Positions 55,220 to 64,000 of a stretch of DNA of 64,000 nucleotides are shown piece by piece. The stretch lies in contig CAUJNA010000170.1 of the NCBI GenBank assembly GCA_963377175.1, forward strand, positions 1 to 64,000, given 5' to 3'. Under the pieces are notes generated by a model, which saw only the letters and a program-made list of their open reading frames with translations, was not told the DNA's origin and did not search any database. Source of the stretch: Effrenium voratum (lineage: Eukaryota > Sar > Dinophyceae > Suessiales > Symbiodiniaceae). Every line of letters begins with the position of its first letter. Position 1 is the stretch's first letter. The position numbers and the translations under genes were made by a program.

Positions 55220-56316
55220 GACATTGGCTTGCCAAAAGGCCGTTGTTGAAGAGATGCTTTGTTCATACGGAGGATCCATCTGGAGAAGTGTTTGAAGGAC
55301 TCGCGAAAGGGTTCCTGTGGAACCCTGGCCATTTTTTCTTGGTACCCACTTTTTGGGCTGGATTCAAAGGGAAGGCAACAGGAAAGCTAGTCTCCCACCC
55401 TGAATTGGATTGACACAACTCGTTTTGGAAGATCGCTTTCGTCTTTGCTATTTCGAAGCGGATCTTTGGACTGGAAAACTTTTGGGGAAACAGCTCGGAT
55501 TTTCCATTGGTCCCCTGAGCCGTGTTGATTTTTGTTCTTTGCCTTGGGGTCAACAGCAACTAGGCGCACGGAACTGGCATGGAACTGGCTTCATGGAGCC
55601 TTATCCAAAGAATCCAAAGGGTAGGACGGAGCATGTGCGGTGTTAGGCTTGGCTGCAGGGGATTTGGTACCTGAACAAGTTCCTTAAAATCCAAAATCTA
55701 CATCCGTGCTTGGATGTTCAAGAGCATGGGGCACCAACCCCAGATCCAACCATGGCTATAAGCCACGAAGTGGGTTGGAGTTTCAACCTGATCTTCAAAC
55801 ATGCATGCGTCTGTTTTGAGGGGACCCCCCCTCCAAAAAAAGCAGTTGGTTTGCTTTTGGTTTCCCTTTAAAGCCACAAAAAAAGGTACCCTCGAGCAGT
55901 GTTGGTGATTGTTGTTTTTTTCCTGTTGTTTTTGATTTTTCCCCTGGACCAACTTGCCGTGACGATCGAATCTTTTGGAGCCCGAAGCTCGTTGGGAGAA
56001 ACATGACCCTCCGCTCAGTAAGGCTCCGAGACTTTCCTGATAGCCGGGGGGTAGGTGCAAGGGAAGTAGTTGAGAGCCCTGTTGTTGGGGGAGCCCGTGT
56101 TTTTTAATTGCTTAGGGTTGGCTCCGACCGATCGGCTTCGGCTCCGAGTGCAAGGGTCCAATAGTCCGAAATGCACAAGGGTCCACATGGTGCGAAGGGT
56201 CCAGAAAGTTCCGAATGCTACAATAGCTCAAGAGTCCGCAGGGGTACAAGGGCCCAAGGATCCGAAAGGCACGAGGGTCCAACGGTCCGAGAAGCCAGGT
56301 TTCTCTTTGCGTCAGT

Positions 56317-56498
56317 GGAATGGTGCAGGGCTCTAGGGAGCGAGGCTTCGCAGGGCACCCGCAACCCAACGAAAAGCTCGCTTAACCATCCCCTCAATTA
56401 GACAGTGAACTTCCCCCGCATATGACGCCAAACAGCAGCCAACGGGCGGCGGTTCCGGCCAAAGAGGCCTCGGCAGGGTTTGGGAGGAGCCACAGGCG
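56317..56498 (+). repeat. segmental duplication, copy 1
   Basis: Matches 57421-57620: GGAGCGAGGCTTC, CACCCGCAACCCAAC, GTGAACTTCCCCCGCAT, CCGGCCAAAGAG and GGCAGGGTTTGGGAGGAGCC in the same order. Confidence 0.85.
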
Positions 56499-57420
56499 CG
56501 CTGGTCTAAGAGTCTAAAGGCAAACAAGGGTCTAAAGGCAAACCAGGGTCTAAAGGGTCTAGAAGTAAACCAGGGTCTAAAGGGTCTAAAGGCAAACCAG
56601 GGTCTACCCTCAGAAATGACCGTACTCAGAAATGACTCTTCGCTAGAGCTTTTGTTGGGACGCGGTTGGGCTTTCAATACTTCTAAGTGGACGCTGCAGC
56701 GCCCCTTCGGGGACAGCTCTGTTTCTGGGCCCACACGCTGGCAGACTTGCAGGGCTGGAGAGTTATGGGGAGCCTATATTGCCAGCCTCGACATGTTTTC
56801 CAAGGAACGGTCATCCAGGCAAGGGGGTCTCCACGGGCTCCAGGGTCAAAGCTCCAAATATCGAAGAAGTCAAGATGTGCAAAAGGGTCCAGGAGCAAAA
56901 AACGTAAGATTCCAAAAGAGTCCAAAGATCCTTCCCTGGAAGGCCCAAGCTTCCAAGGCTTAGCAGGCTGAGGCCGTCCCAATCTTCCAGGTGTTCAGGG
57001 CGCAAAGGGTCCAGACAATCAAAAACAACAAGGGTCCAAGCTTCAAGGGTCCAAACAGGCAAGCCTCTAACATTCCATCACAGCCTGGTCCAAACTTCGA
57101 CAGGGTCCACGTTCGAAGGGTCCAAAAAGCATACGGCCTCAATCACCGAAAGCAAAGCAGCGAAGGGGAACGCCGGGCCCAGGCTCCAAGTGTGGTCCGA
57201 ATATCCCAAGAGTCAACAATATTTTACTTCGAGCAATCCGCACCCTCCCAACAAGTCATGTGTTGTTGACTTCTTTTTTCGGAATCACTCTTTCGGGGGC
57301 ACTCTTTCAGGATCACGTCGGGATCACCAGGGTCTAAACGAGAGTAACGGTAAACCAAGGCTGTCAGGTAGGAGGGTCTGAGAGACGCTGTCTGTTGGGG
57401 GTCAGGGAGCTTGCGCGTCT

Positions 57421-57620
57421 GCGGAATGGTCCAAGGCTCCAGGGAGCGAGGCTTCACAGCACACCCGCAACCCAACAACAAACTCACCCAACCACCCCCT
57501 GAATTAGACAATGAACTTCCCCCGCATGCGCCAAACAGTAGCCAAGTTCAGAAAAGTCAGATCACACGGGCGGCGGCTCCGGCCAAAGAGTCGGCAGGGT
57601 TTGGGAGGAGCCACAAGCGT
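57421..57620 (+). repeat. segmental duplication, copy 2
   Basis: Second copy of 56317-56498, about 1.1 kb away, with an extra internal segment of roughly 17 nt. Confidence 0.85.
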
Positions 57621-57755
57621 AGTGCGGCTTATCAATCAAAAAAGGTTCCAACTCAAAGGGGGCCGAACCCTAAAGGGGTCCAACCGTAAAGACATTCAAG
57701 CCAACAATGGGTCCAAGCACCGTAAAATTCTAAAAAACTCTGGGCTACTTATTTG

Positions 57756-57834
57756 CCCTGTCAGTACGGACCTGCGCTAGGTGAGACATGGCTCCAAGCC
57801 AAGACTCACCTAGCGCAGGTCCCTACTGACAGGG
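57756..57834 (+). repeat. 30-bp inverted repeat
   Basis: 57756-57785 and 57805-57834 are reverse complements except for one position; the loop is 19 nt. Candidate miniature element or recombination scar. Confidence 0.85.
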
Positions 57835-59103
57835 GAAGCTTGAGTGGCCCAGGTTCCTGATGTTTCCCGGCGGTACAAACCCCTTGGCTTAAACACAAAC
57901 TTATTAGCAATGTTTTAACAATTGTTACATATACGTTTGGTAAATTTCGGTAATTTCTTTGTATAGTTTACGTAAATTTTGGAAAGCTTCGGTTATTGAG
58001 CCTAGTGAGCCCAGGTAGTTTCTGTTTGCTTTTTTTTTCCCGGTAGGGCGTGGCGGGGAAGGTGGGCTGGGCGCGGGAGGCAGCTGGCGGGCGCAGCAAG
58101 CGAGGGCGCGGGCCGGGGGCGCAGGCAAGCGGGAGTTATGGGATTCCAAGGTTGAACTGCCACAAGAATTGGGGAGTCACTTCGGCCTAATTGTTTGTCA
58201 TGTCCAGCTTGAAGCCACACCCCGCGAAATTGCAGGAGCTGGAGGATTGACTCAAGGCCACCAATACGACTTGCAGCCTCCAGATAAGTGGTTCTAGCGA
58301 ACGCCGGCCGCGTCTAATCAGAGCGCTTGAGCAAAAGGCGTGCGCAAGACTGATGGGGGGGGGGGGGGTTGGGGCTGGGTGTTTTGCTGGTGGTTTCAGG
58401 AAAGTCCCGTTTTTCGCAGCCAGCCGTGCGGCTCCAGGTCAAGTATCTTGAGCCCTTTTTTCGATTCAGCGTCTTTAGAGGGTTGGGCGCCTTCGGGGTT
58501 GGGCCCCTTTAGAGTTGGATCACGGGAGCCCGTGCTTTGCGGGAGCGATCGGTCCAAGAGGGTCCAAGGGCTTCTGTTTCTGAGGGCCCTTCCCCGAGGC
58601 TAGGCCTGTGGCTAGGGCTGAGCAGAAATGTAGCGTGCTTGCGCATTGCAGCGTTCCCTAATCATGGATCCCTAACGTCAGGAGGTAAGCTGTCCTCACA
58701 GTCACAAGGGTACAAGACGGCTCTCCCCTTTGTGCCTGGACCACTTTTGTACGGTTGGTGCCTGTACGGTTGGGCCATCCAGGCACCAGGCTCAAAGGCA
58801 ACTGAGAAAGTTTCAAGAGTCTAAGGGGCGCGAGACAGGTCAGGTCCAAAAAGGCTTTTATTGCTCGAAGACATCAACTGCGTCCAGCTGAGCGTTTTTT
58901 TTTAAAAAAAAAGCTTTACAAATTGTCCTTGGATCTCCAGAAGCCAAAAGGGTTTAGGGACCCAAGAGTCCAGACAATAGCGACAGGCTCAAGGGCTCGA
59001 AAAATCAAAAAAGGATCCAACTCAGCAGCACAATTTTACAGCCTCAGGTACCTGTTCCTTGTTTTTTCTGGGTTTGGAGTGCAGGCGCTTTTGCTGAAGA
59101 AGC

Positions 59104-60845
59104 AAAAGAAGAGACCAGCGCCAGAGGACGCCCGGTTTATCTTGCTTCACCGAAGATCTGTCAGATTTTCACGGGGACAAGCTAGATGTTTCCGGTATAG
59201 CGACGAAGTGACACCGGGGAACGCTATGAGACACTGCAACGAGGAAAGCTCCAATGTGTGTACTGGTCTCTGAAACAACATGATACCCTTCTTTCCTCTG
59301 AAAGACATTGGTTCTTGCTTGGGGTGTGCCGAAGTGAAATTGTGAGACGCATCAAAGGCAGAATGTCTTCTTACATCAGAATGTGTATGGGGAGCAGCTT
59401 TACACGCCGCACGATGCGAGACAGGGGCTTTTCGTGACACTGGCTTCGGGTGATCGGGCACTGTTTTTCTTACGGATCTCCATCATTGTTGCAGATGCTG
59501 CAGCACTACGTGATATGTATGATTTCAAAGGTGCAAGTGGCACCTTATTGTGCCCGTTGTGCCGCAACGTGGTCGATGTTAAAAGCACTTGGATTCCCAC
59601 GATGAAACTGAGAGCATTCTGCCTTCGACTCTGTTGGACCCGAGCCAGTCTCAGCCGCACACTGACGACTCGATCCGTGACGTGCTTCGCTTTCTAGCAG
59701 CTGAGCGTCCCCGGTGCTCTCGGGCAGCTTTCAGCTTGAAGGAGCAGTTGGTGGGATTCAACCACAACCCCGATGGCCTTTTAGGCAGTGAGCTACTCAA
59801 CATCCCAGTTGTCAGCACTCTCACGCATGACTGGATGCATTTGTATTGTGTGTCTGGCATATGGAACGTGGAGACAGGGTTATTGGTGGAGTGTTTGGCG
59901 AGCAGTGATTTCTCAGAAGGATCTTCACCTCGAACTACAGGCGTTCGTTTGGCCTTCATGGATATCTTCGAAATCGATGACGGGGAAAAACATGTTCAAA
60001 AAAAACAGACAGGGGATATTTCCTGTTCTGCCTCAGAGGCGTTGTCCGTCTTCCAGGTTCTGAGGTTTATTTTGTGCCAAAAGCACCGGAACAACGAACT
60101 CAATGATATGCTTCCTGCTTTCCGGTCCTATATGGATTTGTGCCGAGTGCTTGATGTCTTACAAGACCTGAGAAGGGGGACGACCCCGGCAGCAGTTCTC
60201 CAAGACGTTATTTTGAGGCATTTTCAGAGCTTTCGAAACGCATATGGGGTGGATCGCTGGCGACCCAAACATCATTACACACTGCACCTAGCTCGGATGC
60301 ATTCTCGACACCAGGGTTTGATTCCGTGCTACGTCCACGAGAGGAAGCATCGCGAGGCCAAGAGATATGCCACTGCAAACACGAATACTTGGCGCGGGTT
60401 TGAGAAGTCAATCATACGTGACATGCTCCGACCTCAACTCGAAGACCTCGATGGGAAATCAAGTGAGCCAGTCGAAGGCCTTGTGAACCCCTCTGATGCT
60501 ACTTTCCACATGGAGGCTATCCTTCGCTCTGCAACTGGGTTGTTTGGTTCGGTCAAAGTGGCCAAGGAAGCAATGTTTGCCCCAGGTGCTAGATGTTCTT
60601 CAGGCGACACTGTTCTTTTGAAGCTGGATGGCACCATGCACGTGGGCAAAGTTCAGGTGCACTCGAATGTGTCAGGACGGGACTTTTCGTGTGTTGAAAT
60701 GTGGCGCCCCATGGGCCAGAACATGTTTGAACCCTTAAAGGGAATCAAAGTCCTACCCCTGACGTGTATCCAGGATGCATGTGTGTATACCATTCAGCGG
60801 GGTGGCCGAATTGCAGTGGTTCCGTCGACTTGCTGGCAGGTGTGA
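59104..60845 (+). pseudogene. frameshifted transposase-like gene
   Basis: Coding character passes through three or four frames: RRSDTGERYETLQRG...HDTLLSSERHWFLLG (59201-59380, one frame), then GEQLYTPHDARQGLFVTLAS with YDFKGASGTLLCPLC (59383-59590), then a 418-codon frame (59589-60845) with LTHDWMHLYCVSGIWNVE, RWRPKHHYTLHLARM and HERKHREAKRYA. A KGASGT..C..C zinc pair followed by HY-x2-H and E..H...K recalls Tnp2/CACTA-type and related plant-mobile-element transposases, but I cannot assign the family firmly. The frame changes indicate a broken copy, although the last frame is intact. No terminal inverted repeats were identified. Confidence 0.5.
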
Positions 60846-61609
60846 AAAAAGGGCAATTGACTTTTCCCCATCCCAACCCATTTATACAAATATATAACCT
60901 ATATAACCTTGTAGGGTGCACTTGAAATCATGTTCCCAGCAAAAGTGCCTTGGCAGGGATAATAGAAACTTTCATACTTCTTGCAACTCACTTTGGGTGG
61001 TTTCAGCAAACGTGATGTGTATAAAATTGAAGACCTCTTTGCCCCCTCCGCTCGACAAGAAAATGCAAATATATGTCCTTTCATTTGGCTTATTTGGTCG
61101 GCCAAATTCACGGTGCAAACCATAATCCGCTGAACATGGGGCTGGTCCCGGCCAAGAATGTTCCATTGACAATGAGCCATAGCAAAAAAAACACCTGTTT
61201 CCCCATCTATCCAGGATTCAATTTGTAAGTCTTAAGACCTTACATACGCCCTCATTAACATGGCATGATGGCTTTTCCTTAATGAAGTTCGAGCGTTTTC
61301 CATACAAATGTAGTGCCCTCAGATCTATTCTGCTTAAAAGAGGAAACAACAGAAGCATAGAACCCCAAACTCTTTTTTTGTTAAACAAAATATATGTGTT
61401 CCCTATATGAACTCCCAACCCAGCTCACCCCGACCCCCAGCTGCTCTCCTCGGCCCGTGCTCCGGCCGCAGGCGGCCCAGTGGCAGCCAGAGCAGGCAAC
61501 AGCCCGCCAGCGCGGGCGAATTCGGGGGTTTTGGGGGGGGGGGGTGAAACCGGGGGTAGCGTTGTTTTTGGTTACTGGGATTCCATGTTTCTCCCATGCA
61601 TAAATATGT
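60846..61609. other. non-coding, no feature recognised
   Basis: AT-rich sequence with short TA runs, then a GC-rich patch (61425-61520) and a G-run (61531-61545). Nothing else supported. Confidence 0.5.
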
Positions 61610-61841
61610 ACTCCCTAAACGCATATTTACACACATATACACTCAGAACCATGTATACTTGCATAAGGAGCTTCTGTTGACCACCCTTAGGCTGACAGTT
61701 TCCTTGTCAAACCACACTATATACATACACACTCCCTAAACGCATATTTACACATATCAGGCACTCAGAACCACCAAACTTACATAAGGAACTTATGTTG
61801 AAACCCCCTTATGCTGACAGTTTCCTTGTCAAACCACGCTA
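61610..61841 (+). repeat. tandem duplication, two units of about 111 bp
   Basis: Units at 61610-61720 and 61731-61841 share ACTCCCTAAACGCATATTTA, CACTCAGAACCA, CATAAGGA and GCTGACAGTTTCCTTGTCAA. Confidence 0.9.
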
Positions 61842-62570
61842 TCCAAAAGTTGTTCAGGCCACATGCGCATGTCATTCAAATAACATGCCTCTACGTGTTG
61901 GAGAGGGGTATGAGTTTCACACCATTGGTTTTCAACATAATGCACCAGGAGCTAGGATGAGGTATCTATGCAACATTCGTGCGTCTTCAGCCTATGACGT
62001 CGCTGTGTTTGCATGTGCACGTAGTTGGTTTTCCAACTTCCCCCATGCGTCTGTCAAACTTTGACTTGGGGCTATAAGCGGTCGTTGCCAACCAGGCACT
62101 TTAAATTTTCAGGGGTCGCTAACATGTGAGACTTCCTTTTTTACTGGAGCCCCTTCGTTTTCTTTGAGTAAGCCCTGTATAAAAAGACGAAACCCCCTTG
62201 CCAAATAGCACTTGGCCAACTTAGTAACTTGTTTTTTTCTGACTGCTAAGTTCGCCAAATTGCACTTGGCGAACGCCGTACGTGCATTCTGTAAGTATGT
62301 TGGCTGACTTACTGTAAGTCAGCCATGTGTCTTACATAAGTGTGACAACCAAGCCAAGTACTTAGCAACCCCGCCGGTCACCCAAGTACCCGCTCAAGCA
62401 TTGGCAACAGGAGCCGAGAGACAAGGGCGACAAGGATGGCCAGGCGAGGTTCTTCAAAAGCTCCCAGTGGGTGCAATGAAAAAGCGTTGGCTGTCCCAAT
62501 CTCAATTGTTCGGTTTGAGGTAACCACATTGGAACTCCCAAATAGGCTGGCCGGAATAGGCTACAAGGGT
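61842..62570. other. non-coding with a perfect palindrome
   Basis: Open frame at 61795-62064 (89 codons) is unrecognised and overlaps the duplication. At 62301-62325, TGGCTGACTTAC-T-GTAAGTCAGCCA is a perfect 12-bp palindrome. Two CACTTGGC(C/G)AAC segments flank 62210-62272. Confidence 0.5.
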
Positions 62571-63250
62571 CCGAGCACTGAATATATCCATGGCAACAGG
62601 GCTCCAAACATCGACTGGGTCAAGGGTTCCAGGGTCCAAGTGTCCGTAGACTCCAAAGGTGCCTAAATCATGAAGGAAGTCCGAATCTTTAAAGGGTCCA
62701 GGGTGCAAGGCTCAGAGCGTATAATAAAATCTTTGAAGCCAATACCCAGCAACACAATGTCCACAGCCTCGGGTACCTGAAAGGGTCCAAAGGGTCTCAA
62801 GGGTTCCATGGGTCTAAAGGGTCTAAATGGCATAAAGTGTCCAAAGCATCAAAATGTTCTAAAGGGTCCAAAGGGTCTAAAGGGTCTAACCAGCTTGGCC
62901 TTCTGTTGCATGCGCGTTTAGAAGTTTGGAACCTTGCAGGGTTGGAAAGGGCTCCTCGTGCCCCCCTCAGATGGGAGATTCTCGTGTTGTAATTTCTGGT
63001 CCATGCCTAAATCCCGCATGAAAGTCCGGGTTGGGCGCAAGGGTCCGAATGCGACAGCAACCCAGCCGTGTAGCTGTCCGAGGGCTCAGCGGGGTTTTTC
63101 CTGCCGGGAAATCAGAAACATGCAGATTTCCTATGTATGGCTGCCTAAGTTTCTTCGATGTCTAAATACAGTGTCCCAAGGGTATAAAGGATCATTTGAA
63201 GGGTCTCAAGGGTCCGAAGGGTCTCAAGGGAAATTTCAATGGTTTACAGG
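62571..63250 (+). repeat. second AAGGGTCC-type repeat field
   Basis: AAAGGGTCCAAAGGGTCT-like units, densest at 62775-62895, then scattered to 63250. Confidence 0.8.
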
Positions 63251-63555
63251 GTCTTCAGGTCTAAAGTTTTTTGCAGATTGCTTCAAGCTGCAAGCAGGGC
63301 AGTTCTTGACACGTCGCAGATTTGAGGCCCCCGTCGAAAAAAGCAAAGCCGCCTATCCGCCAGGAGCTTTTGGATGACTCCCTTGCTCCCTGCACCCTTG
63401 CGGAGCCTCGCTTCCTGGCGACCTTTCAGGCAGCGTCTGTTTGACTTTGTTGGATTTTTTTGAAAACCTCAAAACAGCGTATACTTCCTTGCAAGCTTGC
63501 GACTATCATTGTGGCATCCCCCTTTGCCTTTGAAAGAAGCTGTTTGTCACACCCC

Positions 63556-63870
63556 CCTGCCTCAATTCCTTCTTAGACTCCAGTGAACGGGTTGACCCTT
63601 GGCTACCTTGGATCGTTGCACTTTTGGCCGTTGGACCCTTGGATCAGTTCACCATTGGGCTCTATGGGGTCCTGGAGTTGCCCTTGAGAGGGGGCCTGCC
63701 TCAAGTCGTTCTTAGACTCCAGAGAGCGGGTTTACCCTTGGATGGGTTGGGACGTTTGTGTTCAAAGGTTGAAGCTTGGAAGGTTGCCAGGTCTGGGATG
63801 GATTAAACTTGGCCTGGGATGGGTTGGACCATTGGACCCTTGAATCAGTTCACCATTGGGCTCTTGAACC
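63556..63870. repeat. imperfect tandem repeats, reverse-strand GGACCCTTGG type
   Basis: CCTGCCTCAA...TTCTTAGACTCCAG occurs at 63556 and 63695. TTGGACCCTTGGATCAGTTC with ACCATTGGGCTCT occurs at 63631 and 63832. The unit word (GGACCCTT) is the reverse complement of the AAGGGTCC word upstream. Confidence 0.75.
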
Positions 63871-64000
63871 CCGACCATCTTTGTTGGTGTTTGCACCCTT
63901 TCGTGGTTCCTTGACATTAGCAGATCCCAGATCCAAGGCCCCATAGATCAAGTGCCTGCTTGGGCTCGACAGCCCAATGGTGAGCTGATGGAAGGGTCCG

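Larger units (their letters stand above)
56130..57720 (+). repeat. degenerate AAGGGTCC-type repeat field
   Basis: Dozens of AAGGGTCC, GGGTCTAAAGG and related octamers at irregular short spacing, e.g. a near-perfect array at 56510-56605 (AGGGTCTAAAGGCAAACC). The same vocabulary returns at 62570-63250 and, on the opposite strand, at 63590-63900. Confidence 0.8.
55220..59103 (+). other. probable intron 14 / repeat-rich region
   Basis: No exon recognised. From about 56130 to 57720 the sequence is built of degenerate AAGGGTCC/GGGTCTAA units. It also holds a 182/200-bp duplication and a 30-bp hairpin, described separately. A GC-rich patch (58050-58140) and a G-run (58353-58366) follow. Confidence 0.55.

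Noticed and set aside
55220..64000. Further SulP exons (GGMGGCAMIGQS region, STAS domain)
   Set aside because: Searched by reading for the conserved motifs; none was found, so the rest of the gene is probably outside the window.
1..64000. tRNA or rRNA genes
   Set aside because: No cloverleaf with A/B boxes or conserved rRNA stretch was noticed; a covariance-model scan was not possible here.

Overview
The window looks like nuclear DNA of a dinoflagellate. Three independent signs support this. (1) A split gene can be reassembled only with AG|G acceptors and a mixture of GT, GC and GA donors, the intron grammar known from dinoflagellates. (2) A segment resembling the dinoflagellate trans-spliced leader lies inside both long terminal repeats of a retrotransposon. 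(3) Most of the sequence is intronic and packed with short dispersed repeats and microsatellites. No rRNA, tRNA or CRISPR locus was seen. The species cannot be named from sequence alone.

Host gene. Fourteen small exons on the + strand between 6672 and 55219 join without a phase conflict into 308 codons of a SulP-family anion transporter. Exons are 23-99 nt and introns 149 nt to 24.9 kb. All 13 internal acceptors are AG|G; donors are GC (7), GA (4) and GT (3). The start is probably at 6672; the C-terminal part, including any STAS domain, lies beyond the window or was not found.

Mobile element. Intron 7 of that gene (23693-48552) carries a complete, recent LTR retrotransposon at 24660-47442 (22,783 bp), in the sense direction. 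Its 472-bp TG...CA LTRs differ at one position, and it is flanked by the 5-bp target duplication CACTT. The 5' half encodes a Ty1/copia-type set: Gag-like proteins with RING-like and CCCH zinc clusters, aspartic protease, integrase, then one 1344-aa protein with a methyltransferase-like domain, a complete dUTPase, reverse transcriptase, RNase H and an unknown tail. The reading frames change at each domain boundary; the Gag/protease boundary is a textbook -1 slippery heptamer (GGGTTTT followed by TGA). The 3' half (37.4-46.2 kb) is a second coding block of four frames linked by +1 shifts. It encodes large proteins with no obvious retrotransposon role, including an ADP-ribosyltransferase-like segment and a RanBP2-like zinc finger. 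This cargo block and the dUTPase/methyltransferase-like insertion are the most novel content.

Rest of the window. 1-6.67 kb has a doubtful exon, a three-step tetranucleotide microsatellite and dispersed hairpin repeats. Introns 1-6 contain repeats and, at 15.9-21.5 kb, GC-richer remnants. 47.4-55.2 kb holds introns with several short repeat families; intron 10 (149 nt) is itself a member of a dispersed family, which suggests an introner. 55.2-64 kb is dominated by degenerate AAGGGTCC-type repeats and a frameshifted transposase-like pseudogene (59.1-60.8 kb).
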